A stretch of 64,000 nucleotides of DNA from contig NZ_JACHMD010000001.1 of NCBI RefSeq assembly GCF_014204835.1, positions 620,001-684,000 of the forward strand. The letters are read 5' to 3'. Position 1 is the first letter of the stretch, and each line of letters starts with the position of its first letter. The notes under the pieces were generated by a model. The model was not told the DNA's origin. It ran no database searches and worked only from the letters and a program-made list of their open reading frames with translations. Shown one piece after another: positions 51,244 to 60,347 of the stretch. Source of the DNA: Microbacterium marinum (GTDB lineage Bacteria > Actinomycetota > Actinomycetes > Actinomycetales > Microbacteriaceae). The translations under genes and the position numbers were made by a program.

Positions 51244-53226
51244 ATGACCGAGAACACCCTCCCCTCCGGCATCCGTCTCGACGAGCTGAGCGAGAGCGTG
51301 CGTCCGCAGGACGACCTCTTCCGCCACGTGAACGGGTCGTGGCTCGACCGCACCGAGATCCCCGAGGACAAGGCGCGCTGGGGGTCGTTCCACCTCATCG
51401 CCGAGCAGGCCGAGGACGACGTCAAGGTCATCATCGAGGAGTCGCAGACAGCGGAGCCCGGGACGGAAGCCCGGAAGATCGGTGATCTGTACACGAGCTT
51501 CATGGACACCGACGCGATCGAGGCGAAGGGCGCCGAGGCGATCGCCCCGCAGCTGACCTTCGTCGACCGGGTGACCGACATTCCGGGGCTGCTGCACACC
51601 GTCGGCGTCCTCGAGCGCGAAGGCGTGGGCGGGGTGTTCGGGACCTACATCGAGCCCGATCCCGGCAACCCGCAGCGCTACGTCACGTTCATCGTCCAGG
51701 GAGGGCTCTCACTCCCCGACGAGAGCTACTACCGCCTTGATGACTTCGAGGGCACCCGTGCAGCCTTCCGCACCTACGTCGCCACCATGCTGTCGTTGGC
51801 GGGAGTCGCCGACGCCGAGGCGCAGGCCGACCGGGTGCTCGCGCTCGAGACCGAGCTCGCGTCGCATCACTGGGACAACGTCCGCAGCCGTGACGCCGTC
51901 GCGACCTACAACCTGATGACGTGGGATGCCGCGGTCGCGCTCGCCGGCGTCGACCTGGCACCGTGGCGCGACGCCGTCGCCCCCGGCCGGGCTGAGGCGA
52001 TCGCCGAGGTCAACGTGTACCAGCCGAGCTTCCTCGAGGGGCTCGGATCGCTGCTCATCGAGGAGCGGCTCGAGGACTGGAAGGCGTGGCTGCGTCTGCA
52101 TGTGATCCGCGCGTCGGCGCCGTTCCTGTCGCAGGCGTTCGTCGACGCGAACTTCGCGTTCTACGGCACCGAGCTGACCGGCGTCCCCGTCAACCGGGCG
52201 CGGTGGAAGCGCGGCGTCTCGCTCGTCGAGGCCGCCCTCGGCGAGGCCGTCGGCAAGGTGTACGTCGAGCGGCACTTCCCGCCGCAGGCGAAGACGGAGA
52301 TGGATGAGTTGGTCGCGAACCTCATCGAGGCGTACCGGCAGTCCATCACCGGTCTCGAGTGGATGACGCCCGCCACCCGCGAGCGTGCCCTCGAGAAGCT
52401 CGACAGCTTCACCCCCAAGGTCGGCTACCCCGTGAAGTGGAAGGACTACAGCGACCTCGAGATCACGGCATCCGACCTCACCGGCAACGTCCGCCGCTCG
52501 AACGCGTGGGAGCACGACCGTCAGCTCGCCAAGCTCGGCGCCCCCATCGACCGCGACGAGTGGTTCATGACGCCCCAGACGGTCAACGCGTACTACAACC
52601 CCCTCATGAACGAGATCGTGTTCCCGGCGGCGATCCTTCAGTTCCCGTTCTTCGACCTCGAGCGGGATGCCGCGGCGAACTACGGCGGCATCGGCGCGGT
52701 CATCGGCCACGAGATCGGCCATGGCTTCGACGACCAGGGGAGCGCCTTCGACGGCACCGGCGCCCTGAACGACTGGTGGACCGACGAGGACCGCGCGGCG
52801 TTCACCGAGCGCACGAGCGCGCTCATCGAGCAGTACAACGCGCTCGTCCCGCAGGGGCTCGCCGATGACCACACCGTCAACGGCGCCCTGACGATCGGCG
52901 AGAACATCGGCGACCTCGGCGGCCTCGGCATCGCGATCAAGGCGTACCGTCTTCACCTGGCCTCGACCGGGTCGTCCGACCCCGACGGTCCCGTGGTCGA
53001 TGGATTCACCGGCATCCAGCGCCTGCTGCTGAGCTGGGGACAGATCTGGCAGCAGAAGGCTCGCGACGCCGAGGCGATCCGGCTCCTCACGATCGACCCG
53101 CACTCGCCGAACGAGTTCCGGTGCAACCAGATCGTCCGCAACGTCGACGAGTTCTACACCGCGTTCGGGGTCACCGAGTCCGACGCGCTGTGGCTCGACG
53201 AGGACAAGCGCGTCACCATCTGGTGA
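51244..53226 (+). CDS. M13-family zinc metallopeptidase (PepO/neprilysin-like)
   Basis: 660 residues, typical length. Zinc site HEIGH at 489-493 in VIGHEIGHGFDDQGSAFDG, third ligand Glu in TIGENIGDLGGL, and NAYYNPLMNEIVFPAAILQF. No signal peptide or membrane anchor, as in bacterial PepO. C-terminus ends in DKRVTIW, like other M13 enzymes. TATCCT seven bases before the ATG indicates a leaderless transcript. Confidence 0.94.
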   Translation: MTENTLPSGIRLDELSESVRPQDDLFRHVNGSWLDRTEIPEDKARWGSFHLIAEQAEDDVKVIIEESQTAEPGTEARKIGDLYTSFMDTDAIEAKGAEAIAPQLTFVDRVTDIPGLLHTVGVLEREGVGGVFGTYIEPDPGNPQRYVTFIVQGGLSLPDESYYRLDDFEGTRAAFRTYVATMLSLAGVADAEAQADRVLALETELASHHWDNVRSRDAVATYNLMTWDAAVALAGVDLAPWRDAVAPGRAEAIAEVNVYQPSFLEGLGSLLIEERLEDWKAWLRLHVIRASAPFLSQAFVDANFAFYGTELTGVPVNRARWKRGVSLVEAALGEAVGKVYVERHFPPQAKTEMDELVANLIEAYRQSITGLEWMTPATRERALEKLDSFTPKVGYPVKWKDYSDLEITASDLTGNVRRSNAWEHDRQLAKLGAPIDRDEWFMTPQTVNAYYNPLMNEIVFPAAILQFPFFDLERDAAANYGGIGAVIGHEIGHGFDDQGSAFDGTGALNDWWTDEDRAAFTERTSALIEQYNALVPQGLADDHTVNGALTIGENIGDLGGLGIAIKAYRLHLASTGSSDPDGPVVDGFTGIQRLLLSWGQIWQQKARDAEAIRLLTIDPHSPNEFRCNQIVRNVDEFYTAFGVTESDALWLDEDKRVTIW

Positions 53227-53228
53227 GC

Positions 53229-53786
53229 ATGCGCGGCGCGCCGGTCGTCAGTATCGAGCTGCTGCTCGACGAGGCGACTGAGCGCGCCGTGCGCGCGGAG
53301 TGGGAGGCACTCGCCGCGGCGGGCCTGTCAAGCCTCGCCGCGCACACGGCGCCGAGCAACCGGCCGCACGTGACGCTGCTGGTGCGGCCTGAGCTGGGGC
53401 CGTTCGCTGTCGCCGAGCGTGCGGCGTTCCCGGTCGTGCTCGGCGCCCCGATGCTGTTCGGTGCCGGTGACCGTCGGGTGCTGGCGCGAGCGGTGCTGCC
53501 GTCTGCGGAGTTGCTCGAGCTCCACGCCGCGGTGCATGCCGCCGCCGGGTCTGGCGCGCCGCACGCCGCGGAGGGCGTGTCGCTCGCCGTGGCGGGCGCC
53601 GATGCGCCGCACACCAGCCCTGGGGAGTGGATGCCGCACGTCACCCTCGCGCGCCGCCTGAAGGTGGCCGACCTCGAGCGCGCGCTGCCCCTGCTCGGCG
53701 GCGAGCTGCACGGCCGCGCCCTCTCGCTGCGGCGGTGGGACGCGGCATCCGCCACCGTCACCGACCTCGGCGGTTTCCCCGACTGA
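53229..53786 (+). CDS. 2H phosphoesterase (2'-5' RNA ligase-like)
   Basis: 185 residues. Two HxT motifs, PHVTLL (His47) and PHVTLA (His137), mark the 2H superfamily, with symmetrical lobes of about 90 residues each. Members cleave cyclic phosphodiesters of nucleotides or RNA; the substrate here is unknown. GTG 53,223 overlapping the M13 stop is an alternative start. It probably shares a transcript with the peptidase. Confidence 0.75.
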   Translation: MRGAPVVSIELLLDEATERAVRAEWEALAAAGLSSLAAHTAPSNRPHVTLLVRPELGPFAVAERAAFPVVLGAPMLFGAGDRRVLARAVLPSAELLELHAAVHAAAGSGAPHAAEGVSLAVAGADAPHTSPGEWMPHVTLARRLKVADLERALPLLGGELHGRALSLRRWDAASATVTDLGGFPD

Positions 53787-53794
53787 CCGGCGCT

Positions 53795-53852
53795 CGACCC
53801 GACGCGAACTGCCGTTCCCCGCCCGCTCATGCGATGTTTTGCAGTCGGCTCG
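53795..53852. repeat. Palindromic repeat family C, copy 1 (degenerate)
   Basis: Left arm CGACCCGACGCGAA and weakly matching right arm TTTTGCAGTCGGCTCG. Shares CGCTCGACCCGACGC exactly with the copy at 54,735 on the other side of the MerR gene. Confidence 0.5.
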
Positions 53853-53885
53853 ACGCGCCTGCGGGTGGGAGAATCCGCACGTCGC

Positions 53886-53916
53886 TTGACCCTCACACGG
53901 TGTCAGACTGTGGCCT
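53886..53916 (+). promoter_or_regulatory. MerR-type promoter with long spacer
   Basis: TTGACC (53,886-53,891) and TGGCCT (53,911-53,916) are 19 bases apart, the stretched spacing twisted into register by MerR activators. The spacer contains the dyad CTCACACGGTGTCAG. The -10 is poor, so activation would be needed. Confidence 0.5.
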
Positions 53917-53925
53917 GGGATCACC

Positions 53926-54729
53926 ATGTTGAGTATCGGAGAATTCGCCCGCCTCGCCGGCGTCTCGGTGCGGATGCTGCGTCACTACGACCAGCTCGGT
54001 CTGCTGCGCCCGCAGCGGGTCGACCCATTCTCGGGGTACCGCTCATACGCAGCGTCGCAGCTGGATCGCGCCAACCGGCTCGTCGCCCTGAAAGACCTCG
54101 GGTTCACCCTCGAGCAGGTCGGCGTGATGCTGGACGACGGGATGCCGGATGTGTCACTGGCCGGCCTGCTGCGAACGCGCCGCGAGGAGTTGGCGGCGCA
54201 GATCGACGCCGACCGGCAGCGTCTGCGCGAGGTCGAGACGAGACTTCGATCGATCGAGAAGGAGCATCCCATGTCCGCATTCATCGAGACCCCGCTGCCC
54301 GAACTGCATCTGGTGCAACTCGCCGCGAAGGTCAGCGAGATGGCGCAGATCGAGGAGGAGATCAGCGGCATGTTCGACCGCGTGAACGAGCTGATCGGAC
54401 GGTCCGGCGCGACGCGCGTCGGGCCGGGCGTCGCTGTGTACACCGACGTCGAGGACGGCATGATCGCGGCCGCCGCCGAGCAGATCGGCGACGCTCCCGT
54501 GCCCGACGGGCTCGACGCCGCGACCGTGGCGGCGCACCCGCGCGCTCTGACCGTTCGTCTCGACGGCGCTGACCTCTCCGGCATCCAGGCGGCATGGCAA
54601 GCACTGGTCGCCGAGATCGAACGCCGCGGACTGCGCTCGGACGGCCCCGCGCGCGAGATCTACGAGCAGACGCCTTTCGACGGTCCCGGTGCTCGCTGGA
54701 CCGTCGACCTGCAGCAGCCCGTCGCCTGA
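53926..54729 (+). CDS. MerR-family regulator with GyrI-like ligand domain
   Basis: 267 residues. N-terminal winged helix LSIGEFARLAGVSVRMLRHYD, coiled coil of about 40 residues (REELAAQIDADRQRLREVET), and a C-terminal effector-binding domain resembling BmrR/GyrI (LPELHLVQLAAKVSEMAQIE, GVAVYTDVEDG). Such proteins sense hydrophobic drugs or dyes and activate their own and efflux promoters. No efflux gene is adjacent; the target may be its own promoter. Confidence 0.87.
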   Translation: MLSIGEFARLAGVSVRMLRHYDQLGLLRPQRVDPFSGYRSYAASQLDRANRLVALKDLGFTLEQVGVMLDDGMPDVSLAGLLRTRREELAAQIDADRQRLREVETRLRSIEKEHPMSAFIETPLPELHLVQLAAKVSEMAQIEEEISGMFDRVNELIGRSGATRVGPGVAVYTDVEDGMIAAAAEQIGDAPVPDGLDAATVAAHPRALTVRLDGADLSGIQAAWQALVAEIERRGLRSDGPAREIYEQTPFDGPGARWTVDLQQPVA

Positions 54730-54734
54730 CCGCT

Positions 54735-54791
54735 CGACCCGACGCAATCGGTCGTCTCGCACGCGTGTGACGGACGGTTTGCGTCGGGTCG
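54735..54791. repeat. Palindromic repeat family C, copy 2
   Basis: Perfect 13-bp arms CGACCCGACGCAA (54,735) and TTGCGTCGGGTCG (54,779). It lies five bases after the MerR stop and seven before the convergent MarR stop, so it could serve as a two-way terminator. Confidence 0.65.
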
Positions 54792-54798
54792 GCGGCGC

Positions 54799-55278
54799 TC
54801 AACCCCTCCCGGGCAGCCACGCCGCGTCGCCCTCGAGCGCGGCGAGGATCTTGCGGGTGTGGTCGCCGAGCTGCCGCGCCTGCGCCGCGGTGAGCGCGCC
54901 GAAAACGAGCCGCTCGACCAGCGCGACGTGGCCAGGGGCCGCTGCGCGCTGCGCGTCGGCACCGGCATCCGTCAGGACGGCGAGCGTGTAGCGGCCGTCG
55001 GACGGGTCGGTCTCGCGCCGCAGCAGTCCGCGCGCTTCGAGGCGGGTCGCCGCCCGCGACAGGCGCGACAAGGTGCTGTGCGCGTAGCCGGCGAGCACGC
55101 TCATCCGCAGCGTCCGGTCGTCGGCGTGCGCGAGCGCGTACAGGACGCCGTACTCGAAGTGGGTGAGTCCGGCATCGCGCTGGAGCTGCGCATCGAGCGC
55201 GGCGGGGAGCCACTCGAGGAGCGTCGCGAGCGACGCCCAGGTCTCGAGTTCAGCGGGTTCGAGTGCGTCGGCGGACAT
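54799..55278 (-). CDS. MarR-family transcriptional regulator
   Basis: 159 residues from MSADALEPAELETWASL. Winged helix: LTHFEYGVLYALAHADDRTL, MSVLAGYAHSTLSRLSRAAT as recognition helix and GLLRRETDPSDGRYTLAVLT as wing. It is divergent from an SDR gene with two dyads between them, so it probably represses that gene and itself. Signal unknown. Start chosen at ATG 55,278, as the earlier in-frame ATG overlaps the operator. Confidence 0.86.
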   Translation of the reverse strand: MSADALEPAELETWASLATLLEWLPAALDAQLQRDAGLTHFEYGVLYALAHADDRTLRMSVLAGYAHSTLSRLSRAATRLEARGLLRRETDPSDGRYTLAVLTDAGADAQRAAAPGHVALVERLVFGALTAAQARQLGDHTRKILAALEGDAAWLPGRG

Positions 55279-55297
55279 GCGTTCAGCGTACGGCATG

Positions 55298-55345
55298 ACT
55301 TGCTCAGGCAAGTGAAGCTGTATAGCCTGACTTTCCCAAGCAAGT
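55298..55345. promoter_or_regulatory. Two MarR-type operators between marR and SDR genes
   Basis: ACTTGCTCAGGCAAGT (55,298-55,313) is a perfect 6-4-6 dyad. ACTTTCCCAAGCAAGT (55,330-55,345) repeats it with one mismatch, 32 bases on, about three helical turns. TATAGC at 55,321 lies between them. Confidence 0.75.
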
Positions 55346-55362
55346 CAACAAAGGACGAGGAC

Positions 55363-56136
55363 ATGGACCTCCAACTGCGCCACAAGCGCGCGTTCATCAG
55401 CGGATCGACGCAGGGCATCGGCTTCGCGATCGCCGCCGCGCTCGCCGCCGAAGGCGCGAAAGTGGTACTCAACGGTCGCGATCAGACCCGGACGGATGCC
55501 GCCGTCGCACGCCTCCGCGAAGAGGTGCCCGGCGCCGACGTCTCTGCGATCGCCGGAGACGTGTCGGCCGCGCTGGGCGACCTGGGCGACGTCGACATCC
55601 TCGTGAACAACGCGGGCCAGTTCGCCCTCACCGATTTCGCCACCCTCGGCGACGACGAGTGGCAGCGGTACCTCGACGTGAACCTGCTGAGCGCCGTTCG
55701 GCTGTCGCGCGAGGTGCTGCCGGGCATGCTCGCGCGCGGGTGGGGCCGCATCGTCAACATCGCGAGCGAGTCGGGGGTGAACGTGCCCGCCGAGATGATC
55801 CCCTACGGCGTCACGAAGGCGGCGATGATCGCGCTCGGCAACGGGCTCGCGAAGCTCACCCGTGGCACCTCGGTCACCGTCAACACCGTGCTCGGCGGAC
55901 CGACGTACTCCGACGGCGTGGCATCCGTCGTCGAATCTCTCGCCGCTGCCCAGGGCGCGCCGGCCGACGCGATCAAAGCCGCGGTCATCGGGGAGAACCG
56001 GACGAGTCTGCTCGAGCGGTTCATCGAGCCGGCGGAGATCGCGAGCCTCGTCGCCTACCTCGCGAGCCCGCTCGCGTCGGCCACGAACGGTGCCGCACTG
56101 CGTGCCGACGGCGGCGTGCTCACCACGACGCTCTGA
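55363..56136 (+). CDS. SDR-family oxidoreductase
   Basis: 257 residues; AAAGGACGAGG precedes the ATG. Classical SDR: SGSTQGIGFAIAAALAAEGA, NNAGQFALTDF, IVNIASESG with catalytic Ser and YGVTKAAM with Tyr/Lys. Target of the divergent MarR protein, hence perhaps a detoxification enzyme for reactive carbonyls; the substrate cannot be read from sequence. Confidence 0.88.
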   Translation: MDLQLRHKRAFISGSTQGIGFAIAAALAAEGAKVVLNGRDQTRTDAAVARLREEVPGADVSAIAGDVSAALGDLGDVDILVNNAGQFALTDFATLGDDEWQRYLDVNLLSAVRLSREVLPGMLARGWGRIVNIASESGVNVPAEMIPYGVTKAAMIALGNGLAKLTRGTSVTVNTVLGGPTYSDGVASVVESLAAAQGAPADAIKAAVIGENRTSLLERFIEPAEIASLVAYLASPLASATNGAALRADGGVLTTTL

Positions 56137-56148
56137 CGCCCCCGGGGG

Positions 56149-57027
56149 TCAGAAGACGATCGTGTGGTTCCCGTGCCGGATGATGCGGTCTTCGGCGTGC
56201 CAGCGGACGGCCCGTGAGAGCACCTGGCGCTCGACGTCGGCACCGCGGCGGACGAGCTCCTCCGTGGTGTCGGCGTGCGTCACGCGGATGGTGTCCTGCT
56301 CGATGATCGGACCCTCGTCGAGGTCGCCGGTCACGTAGTGGCTCGTCGCGCCGATGAGCTTCACGCCGCGCTCCTTGGCCTTGCGGTACGGCTCGGCGCC
56401 GATGAAGGCGGGCAGGAAGGAGTGGTGGATGTTGATGACCGGCACGCCCAGCTGCTCGAGGAACTCCGGCGACAGGATCTGCATGTAGCGGGCGAGGACG
56501 ACGAAGTCGACGTTGCCCTTCAGCAGCTCGAGGATCTTCGCCTCGGATGCCGACTTGTCGGGGCCCGCGACCGACGGCACGTGGAAGAACGGGACGCCCA
56601 GCGAGCGCACGTCTTCCGCCGACGTCGTGTGGTTCGAGATCACCATCGGGATCGTGGTGGGCAGCTCGCCGCGGCGGTTGCGCCACAGCAGGTCGAGCAG
56701 GCAGTGGTCCTGCTTCGACGCGAGGATGGCCATGCGCTTGGGGACCGACTGGTCGGTCAGCGACCATTCCAGTTCGAAGGGGTCGAGCGTCGCCGCGATC
56801 TCCGTCTCGATCTGCGGACGGGCTGCGGCGAAGTCGGGGCGGTGGAACACCACCCGCTGGAAGTACGCGCCGCCGCGCGGGTCGTCGGAGTACTGGTCGA
56901 ACGCCACGATGTTCCCGCCGATCCGCGTGATCATCGCCGAGACGGCGGCGATGATCCCCGGGGTGTCCTTGCCGTGCACGATGAGGCAGGCGTGGGCGGG
57001 GTGCAGCTGCGGGGCGGGGGAGGTCAT
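56149..57027 (-). CDS. purU: Formyltetrahydrofolate deformylase
   Basis: 292 residues. N-terminal ACT domain (ACLIVHGKDTPGIIAAVSAM) and formyl-transferase-like domain with MVISNHTTSAEDVRSLG, LARYMQILSPEFLEQLG, NIHHSFLPAFIGAEPYRKA and HYVTGDLDEGPIIEQD, including the catalytic Asn/His/Asp set. It releases formate from 10-formyl-THF, supplying formate for purine synthesis and balancing one-carbon pools. CAGAAT six bases before the ATG fits a leaderless start. Confidence 0.94.
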   Translation of the reverse strand: MTSPAPQLHPAHACLIVHGKDTPGIIAAVSAMITRIGGNIVAFDQYSDDPRGGAYFQRVVFHRPDFAAARPQIETEIAATLDPFELEWSLTDQSVPKRMAILASKQDHCLLDLLWRNRRGELPTTIPMVISNHTTSAEDVRSLGVPFFHVPSVAGPDKSASEAKILELLKGNVDFVVLARYMQILSPEFLEQLGVPVINIHHSFLPAFIGAEPYRKAKERGVKLIGATSHYVTGDLDEGPIIEQDTIRVTHADTTEELVRRGADVERQVLSRAVRWHAEDRIIRHGNHTIVF

Positions 57028-57088
57028 CCTTCGATTCTGCCCTGTGCGGGTGGATGCCGCGGAACGCCGCCCCACTCATCCCCCCGGC

Positions 57089-57943
57089 TCAGGCGGAGTC
57101 CGTCACATCCCAGGGGTCGGCACCGGTGGCGACGGGTCTCCCGCTGGTGCGCGACCATTGGCTCCACGATCCGGTATAGATCTTCGCGTCGACGCCGGCG
57201 AGCTCGAAGGCGAGCGCCGAGTGCGTGGACGCCACGGCCGATCCGCAGTAGACCGCGACGGTCACGCCGGGGCGGATGCCGTGGGCGGCGAGGGCAGACG
57301 CGATCTCGGAGGGGGCGCGCAGTCGCCCATCGGGGCGCATGTGGGTCACGGCGGGGACGTTCACCGCACCCGGGATGTGGCCGCCGATGGGATCGAGGGT
57401 CGCCGCGCGGCCGCGGTACTGGTCGGGACTGCGGACGTCCACGAGCACGCCGTGCTGGGGGAGCCGTGCCACGTCGGGCAGCGAGATGACACCCGGGTCG
57501 TCGTCCCCGATGACCGCGTCGCCCGGCTCGACGGCGACGTCGCCGGTCTGGAGTGGGAGTCCTGCGGCGATCCAGGCGCGCAGTCCACCGTCGAGCACGC
57601 GGATGTCCACGCCTCGGCGGCGCAGCAGCCACCAGGCCCGCGCCGCAGCTACGCCGTCGTTGTCGTCGTACGCCACGACGAGGTCGCCGCCGTTGACACC
57701 CCAGCGCTGCACGGCGGTACGCAGCTCATCGAGGCTGGGAAGTGGATGCCGCCCCAGCTCGGGGTGCCCGGGACTTGCCAGCTCCCTCTCGAGGTCGACG
57801 TAGACCGCGCCCGGCAGATGCCCGGCGACGTAGGCCGGCCGCCCCTCGGGCACATCGAGTCGCCATCGCACGTCAAGCAGACGCACCGTGCGCCCGGACG
57901 CCCGGGCGACGTCGATGTCGTCGACGGAGATGAGGTGGCCCAC
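57089..57943 (-). CDS. Two-domain sulfurtransferase (rhodanese / mercaptopyruvate type)
   Basis: 284 residues from a GTG. Tandem rhodanese domains; the first lacks Cys (LVVAYDDNDGVAAARAWW), the second has Cys233 in VAVYCGSAVAST. The loop CGSAVA is nearer to 3-mercaptopyruvate sulfurtransferases (CGSGVT) than thiosulfate types (CRxGxR). A third sulfur-transfer protein in the window, but 29 kb from the CstR island and without its operator. Confidence 0.88.
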   Translation of the reverse strand: MGHLISVDDIDVARASGRTVRLLDVRWRLDVPEGRPAYVAGHLPGAVYVDLERELASPGHPELGRHPLPSLDELRTAVQRWGVNGGDLVVAYDDNDGVAAARAWWLLRRRGVDIRVLDGGLRAWIAAGLPLQTGDVAVEPGDAVIGDDDPGVISLPDVARLPQHGVLVDVRSPDQYRGRAATLDPIGGHIPGAVNVPAVTHMRPDGRLRAPSEIASALAAHGIRPGVTVAVYCGSAVASTHSALAFELAGVDAKIYTGSWSQWSRTSGRPVATGADPWDVTDSA

Positions 57944-58032
57944 CCTGCGAGCCTGTCGCCGCGGCGTGGCATCCGTCCCGCCCGGAGAAACATGGCGAAA
58001 CGCCCCGCGTCACACGGCGCAACAGAGGGAGG

Positions 58033-59517
58033 TCAGCGCACTCCCCGCATGAGCGCGAGCACCGGCCGGACGCACACCAGGAGCAGCACGCCCATCACGA
58101 TCGAGATGACGCCGAGCGTCGCGAAGTAGGGCACCTCGTTCGCCGGGTCGTAGAGGGTGGCGAGCTGTCCCGAGATGGCGGTTCCGAGCGAGACCGACAG
58201 GAAGAACAGCGCCACCATCTGCGTCTGGAAGACCTCGGGGGCCAGCTTCGTCGCCGCCGAGAGCCCCACCGGCGACAGCATGAGCTCGGCGATCGTGAAG
58301 GTGAGCAGGATGCCGGCGATCGCCAGCAGCGGCGTCGAATTCGCTCCGCCGCCGGCGAAGGGCAGGAACAGCAGGAACGCGACGCCCATGATGACGACGC
58401 CGAGGGCGAACTTGGTGGGCGTCGGCGGCTGTCGGCGGCCGAGCTTCGTCCAGATCGCGGCGAAGACGCCGGCCAGCAGGATGATGAAGACGGGGTTGAT
58501 GGACTGCACCCACGGAACGGGCATCGTCCAACCGAAGAGGTTGCGATCGAGGCGCTCGTCGGCGTACAGCGTCAGCACGGTGAACTGCTGCTGGTACAGC
58601 GACCAGAACACCACCGAGGTGACGAACAAAGGGAGGAAGCCCCACACCCGGCTCCGCTCCTCCGACGTGATCCGCCGGCTGAGGAGGATGACGGCGAAGT
58701 ACGCGATCGCGGCCGCGATCACCGCGATGATCACGATCAGCGCGAGGTTGTCGGCGCGGATGACGCCGGTGAAGATCAGGACGAGGATGAGCACCACACC
58801 CGCGGCGGCGACACCGGCGACGAGCGGGTAGCGCGACGAGGGCAGGGGGTTCGGAACGTGCCGTGCCTCGTCGGGGAGGCTCCGCCGGCCGAACGAGTAC
58901 TGCGTCAGGCCGAGCGCCATGCCGAGGGCGGCGAGGCCGAAGCCCCAGTGGAAGCCGAGCGAGTTCTGCAGGAGCCCGGTGAGCAGAGGCCCGGCGAACG
59001 CGCCCAGGTTGATGCCCAGGTAGAACAGCGAGAATCCGGCATCCCGTCGGGTGTCGGTGCCGGAGTACAGCGTCCCCACCACGCTGGTGGCGGTGGCCTT
59101 CAGCCCTCCCGACCCGACGGCCACGAGGATCAGGCCCACGATGACCCCCGCGAAGCCGGGGAGCGCGGCGAGGGCGATGTGGCCGGCCATGATCACGATG
59201 GTGCTGAAGAACAGCACGCGCTCGGCGCCGAGCATGCGGTCGGCGACCCAGGCCCCCAGCACCGTCGAGAGATACACGGCGCCGCCGTAGGCGCCGACGA
59301 TGCCGGCGGCGACCGCCTGATCCATCCCGAGGCCGCCGTCGGTCGCGGTGTAGTACAGGTACAGCAGCAGGATGCCCTGCATGCCGTAGAAGCTGAACCG
59401 TTCCCACATCTCGACGCCGAACACGTGCGCGAGGGCGAACGGCTGCCCGAAGAACCGGGTGTCGCGTGTCGCGGTGTCGTCGGCGGAGGGCAGGTCGACG
59501 GGTGGAACATTCCGCAT
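58033..59517 (-). CDS. POT/PTR2-family proton-coupled peptide transporter
   Basis: 494 residues, about 14 membrane helices. Proton-coupling motif EMWERFSFYGM in helix 1, and PTR2 signatures GGLKATATSVVGTLY and FYLGINLGAFAGPLL. Imports di- and tripeptides. TACCGT seven bases before ATG 59,517 indicates a leaderless transcript, divergent from the GNAT gene. Confidence 0.92.
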   Translation of the reverse strand: MRNVPPVDLPSADDTATRDTRFFGQPFALAHVFGVEMWERFSFYGMQGILLLYLYYTATDGGLGMDQAVAAGIVGAYGGAVYLSTVLGAWVADRMLGAERVLFFSTIVIMAGHIALAALPGFAGVIVGLILVAVGSGGLKATATSVVGTLYSGTDTRRDAGFSLFYLGINLGAFAGPLLTGLLQNSLGFHWGFGLAALGMALGLTQYSFGRRSLPDEARHVPNPLPSSRYPLVAGVAAAGVVLILVLIFTGVIRADNLALIVIIAVIAAAIAYFAVILLSRRITSEERSRVWGFLPLFVTSVVFWSLYQQQFTVLTLYADERLDRNLFGWTMPVPWVQSINPVFIILLAGVFAAIWTKLGRRQPPTPTKFALGVVIMGVAFLLFLPFAGGGANSTPLLAIAGILLTFTIAELMLSPVGLSAATKLAPEVFQTQMVALFFLSVSLGTAISGQLATLYDPANEVPYFATLGVISIVMGVLLLVCVRPVLALMRGVR

Positions 59518-59604
59518 TCCTGCCACGGTAGCCCTGCACTCTGGATACGGCACCCAGGTTGTGCGCACCGCCCGTCCCGCGCCAGGCGGCGATAGCGTGG
59601 CGGC

Positions 59605-60309
59605 ATGGCGCACGCTCACCCCGATCTCGACATCCGCGAACTGCGCACGACCGAGGAGATGGTCGCCGCCAGCGCCGTCTTCGAAGCGGTGTGGGGATCG
59701 CCCGATGGTGGCATGCCCCCGAACCTGCTGCGTGCGCTCCAGCACTCGGGCAACTATGTGGTCGGGGTGTACGACGGCGCGCAGATGATCGCGGCATCCG
59801 CAGCGTTCTTCGGTCCGCCCGCTGCGCGCAGCATGCACTCGCACGTCACTGGAGTGCTTCCCGGCTTCCAGGCGCGTGGTGTGGGCCGGGCGCTGAAGGC
59901 GCACCAGCGGGAGTGGGCGTTCGCCCGCGACGTCGGCACGATCACGTGGACCTTCGACCCGCTCATCGCGCGCAACGCCCACTTCAACCTCGAGGTGCTC
60001 GGAGCGCGCGTCACCGACTACCTCGTGCACCACTACGGCGCGATGGGCGACGGCATCAACGGCGGCGACGAGAGCGACCGGCTGCACGTCGCCTGGCGCC
60101 TCGCCTCACCGCTGCCGACTCCCGACCCGGCGGACGTGGTCGCGGTGGTCGAGATCCCGCAGGACATCGAGCGGCTGCGGCGCGACGATCCCACCGCCGC
60201 GGTGGCGTGGCGGCGGCGGGTGCGCGACGACTTCCGCGCGCAGCACGATGCCGGCCTCGTGGTCGGCGGCTTCGTGACCGGGCAGGGGTACCTCTTCACC
60301 CGCCCCTGA
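59605..60309 (+). CDS. GNAT-family N-acyltransferase, likely D-amino-acid N-succinyltransferase
   Basis: 234 residues. GNAT core GVLPGFQARGVGRALKAHQR (acyl-CoA pyrophosphate loop) with TITWTFDPLIARNAHFNL, a signature seen in the long GNAT proteins encoded next to N-succinylamino acid racemases. In that pathway D-amino acids are N-succinylated, racemised and desuccinylated to L-amino acids. The next gene, 38 bases on, is such an enolase. TAGCGT six bases before the ATG supports the start. Confidence 0.78.
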   Translation: MAHAHPDLDIRELRTTEEMVAASAVFEAVWGSPDGGMPPNLLRALQHSGNYVVGVYDGAQMIAASAAFFGPPAARSMHSHVTGVLPGFQARGVGRALKAHQREWAFARDVGTITWTFDPLIARNAHFNLEVLGARVTDYLVHHYGAMGDGINGGDESDRLHVAWRLASPLPTPDPADVVAVVEIPQDIERLRRDDPTAAVAWRRRVRDDFRAQHDAGLVVGGFVTGQGYLFTRP

Positions 60310-60347
60310 TCGTCGGATGCCACGCATCCCGGTCGTACGCTGGGGCC

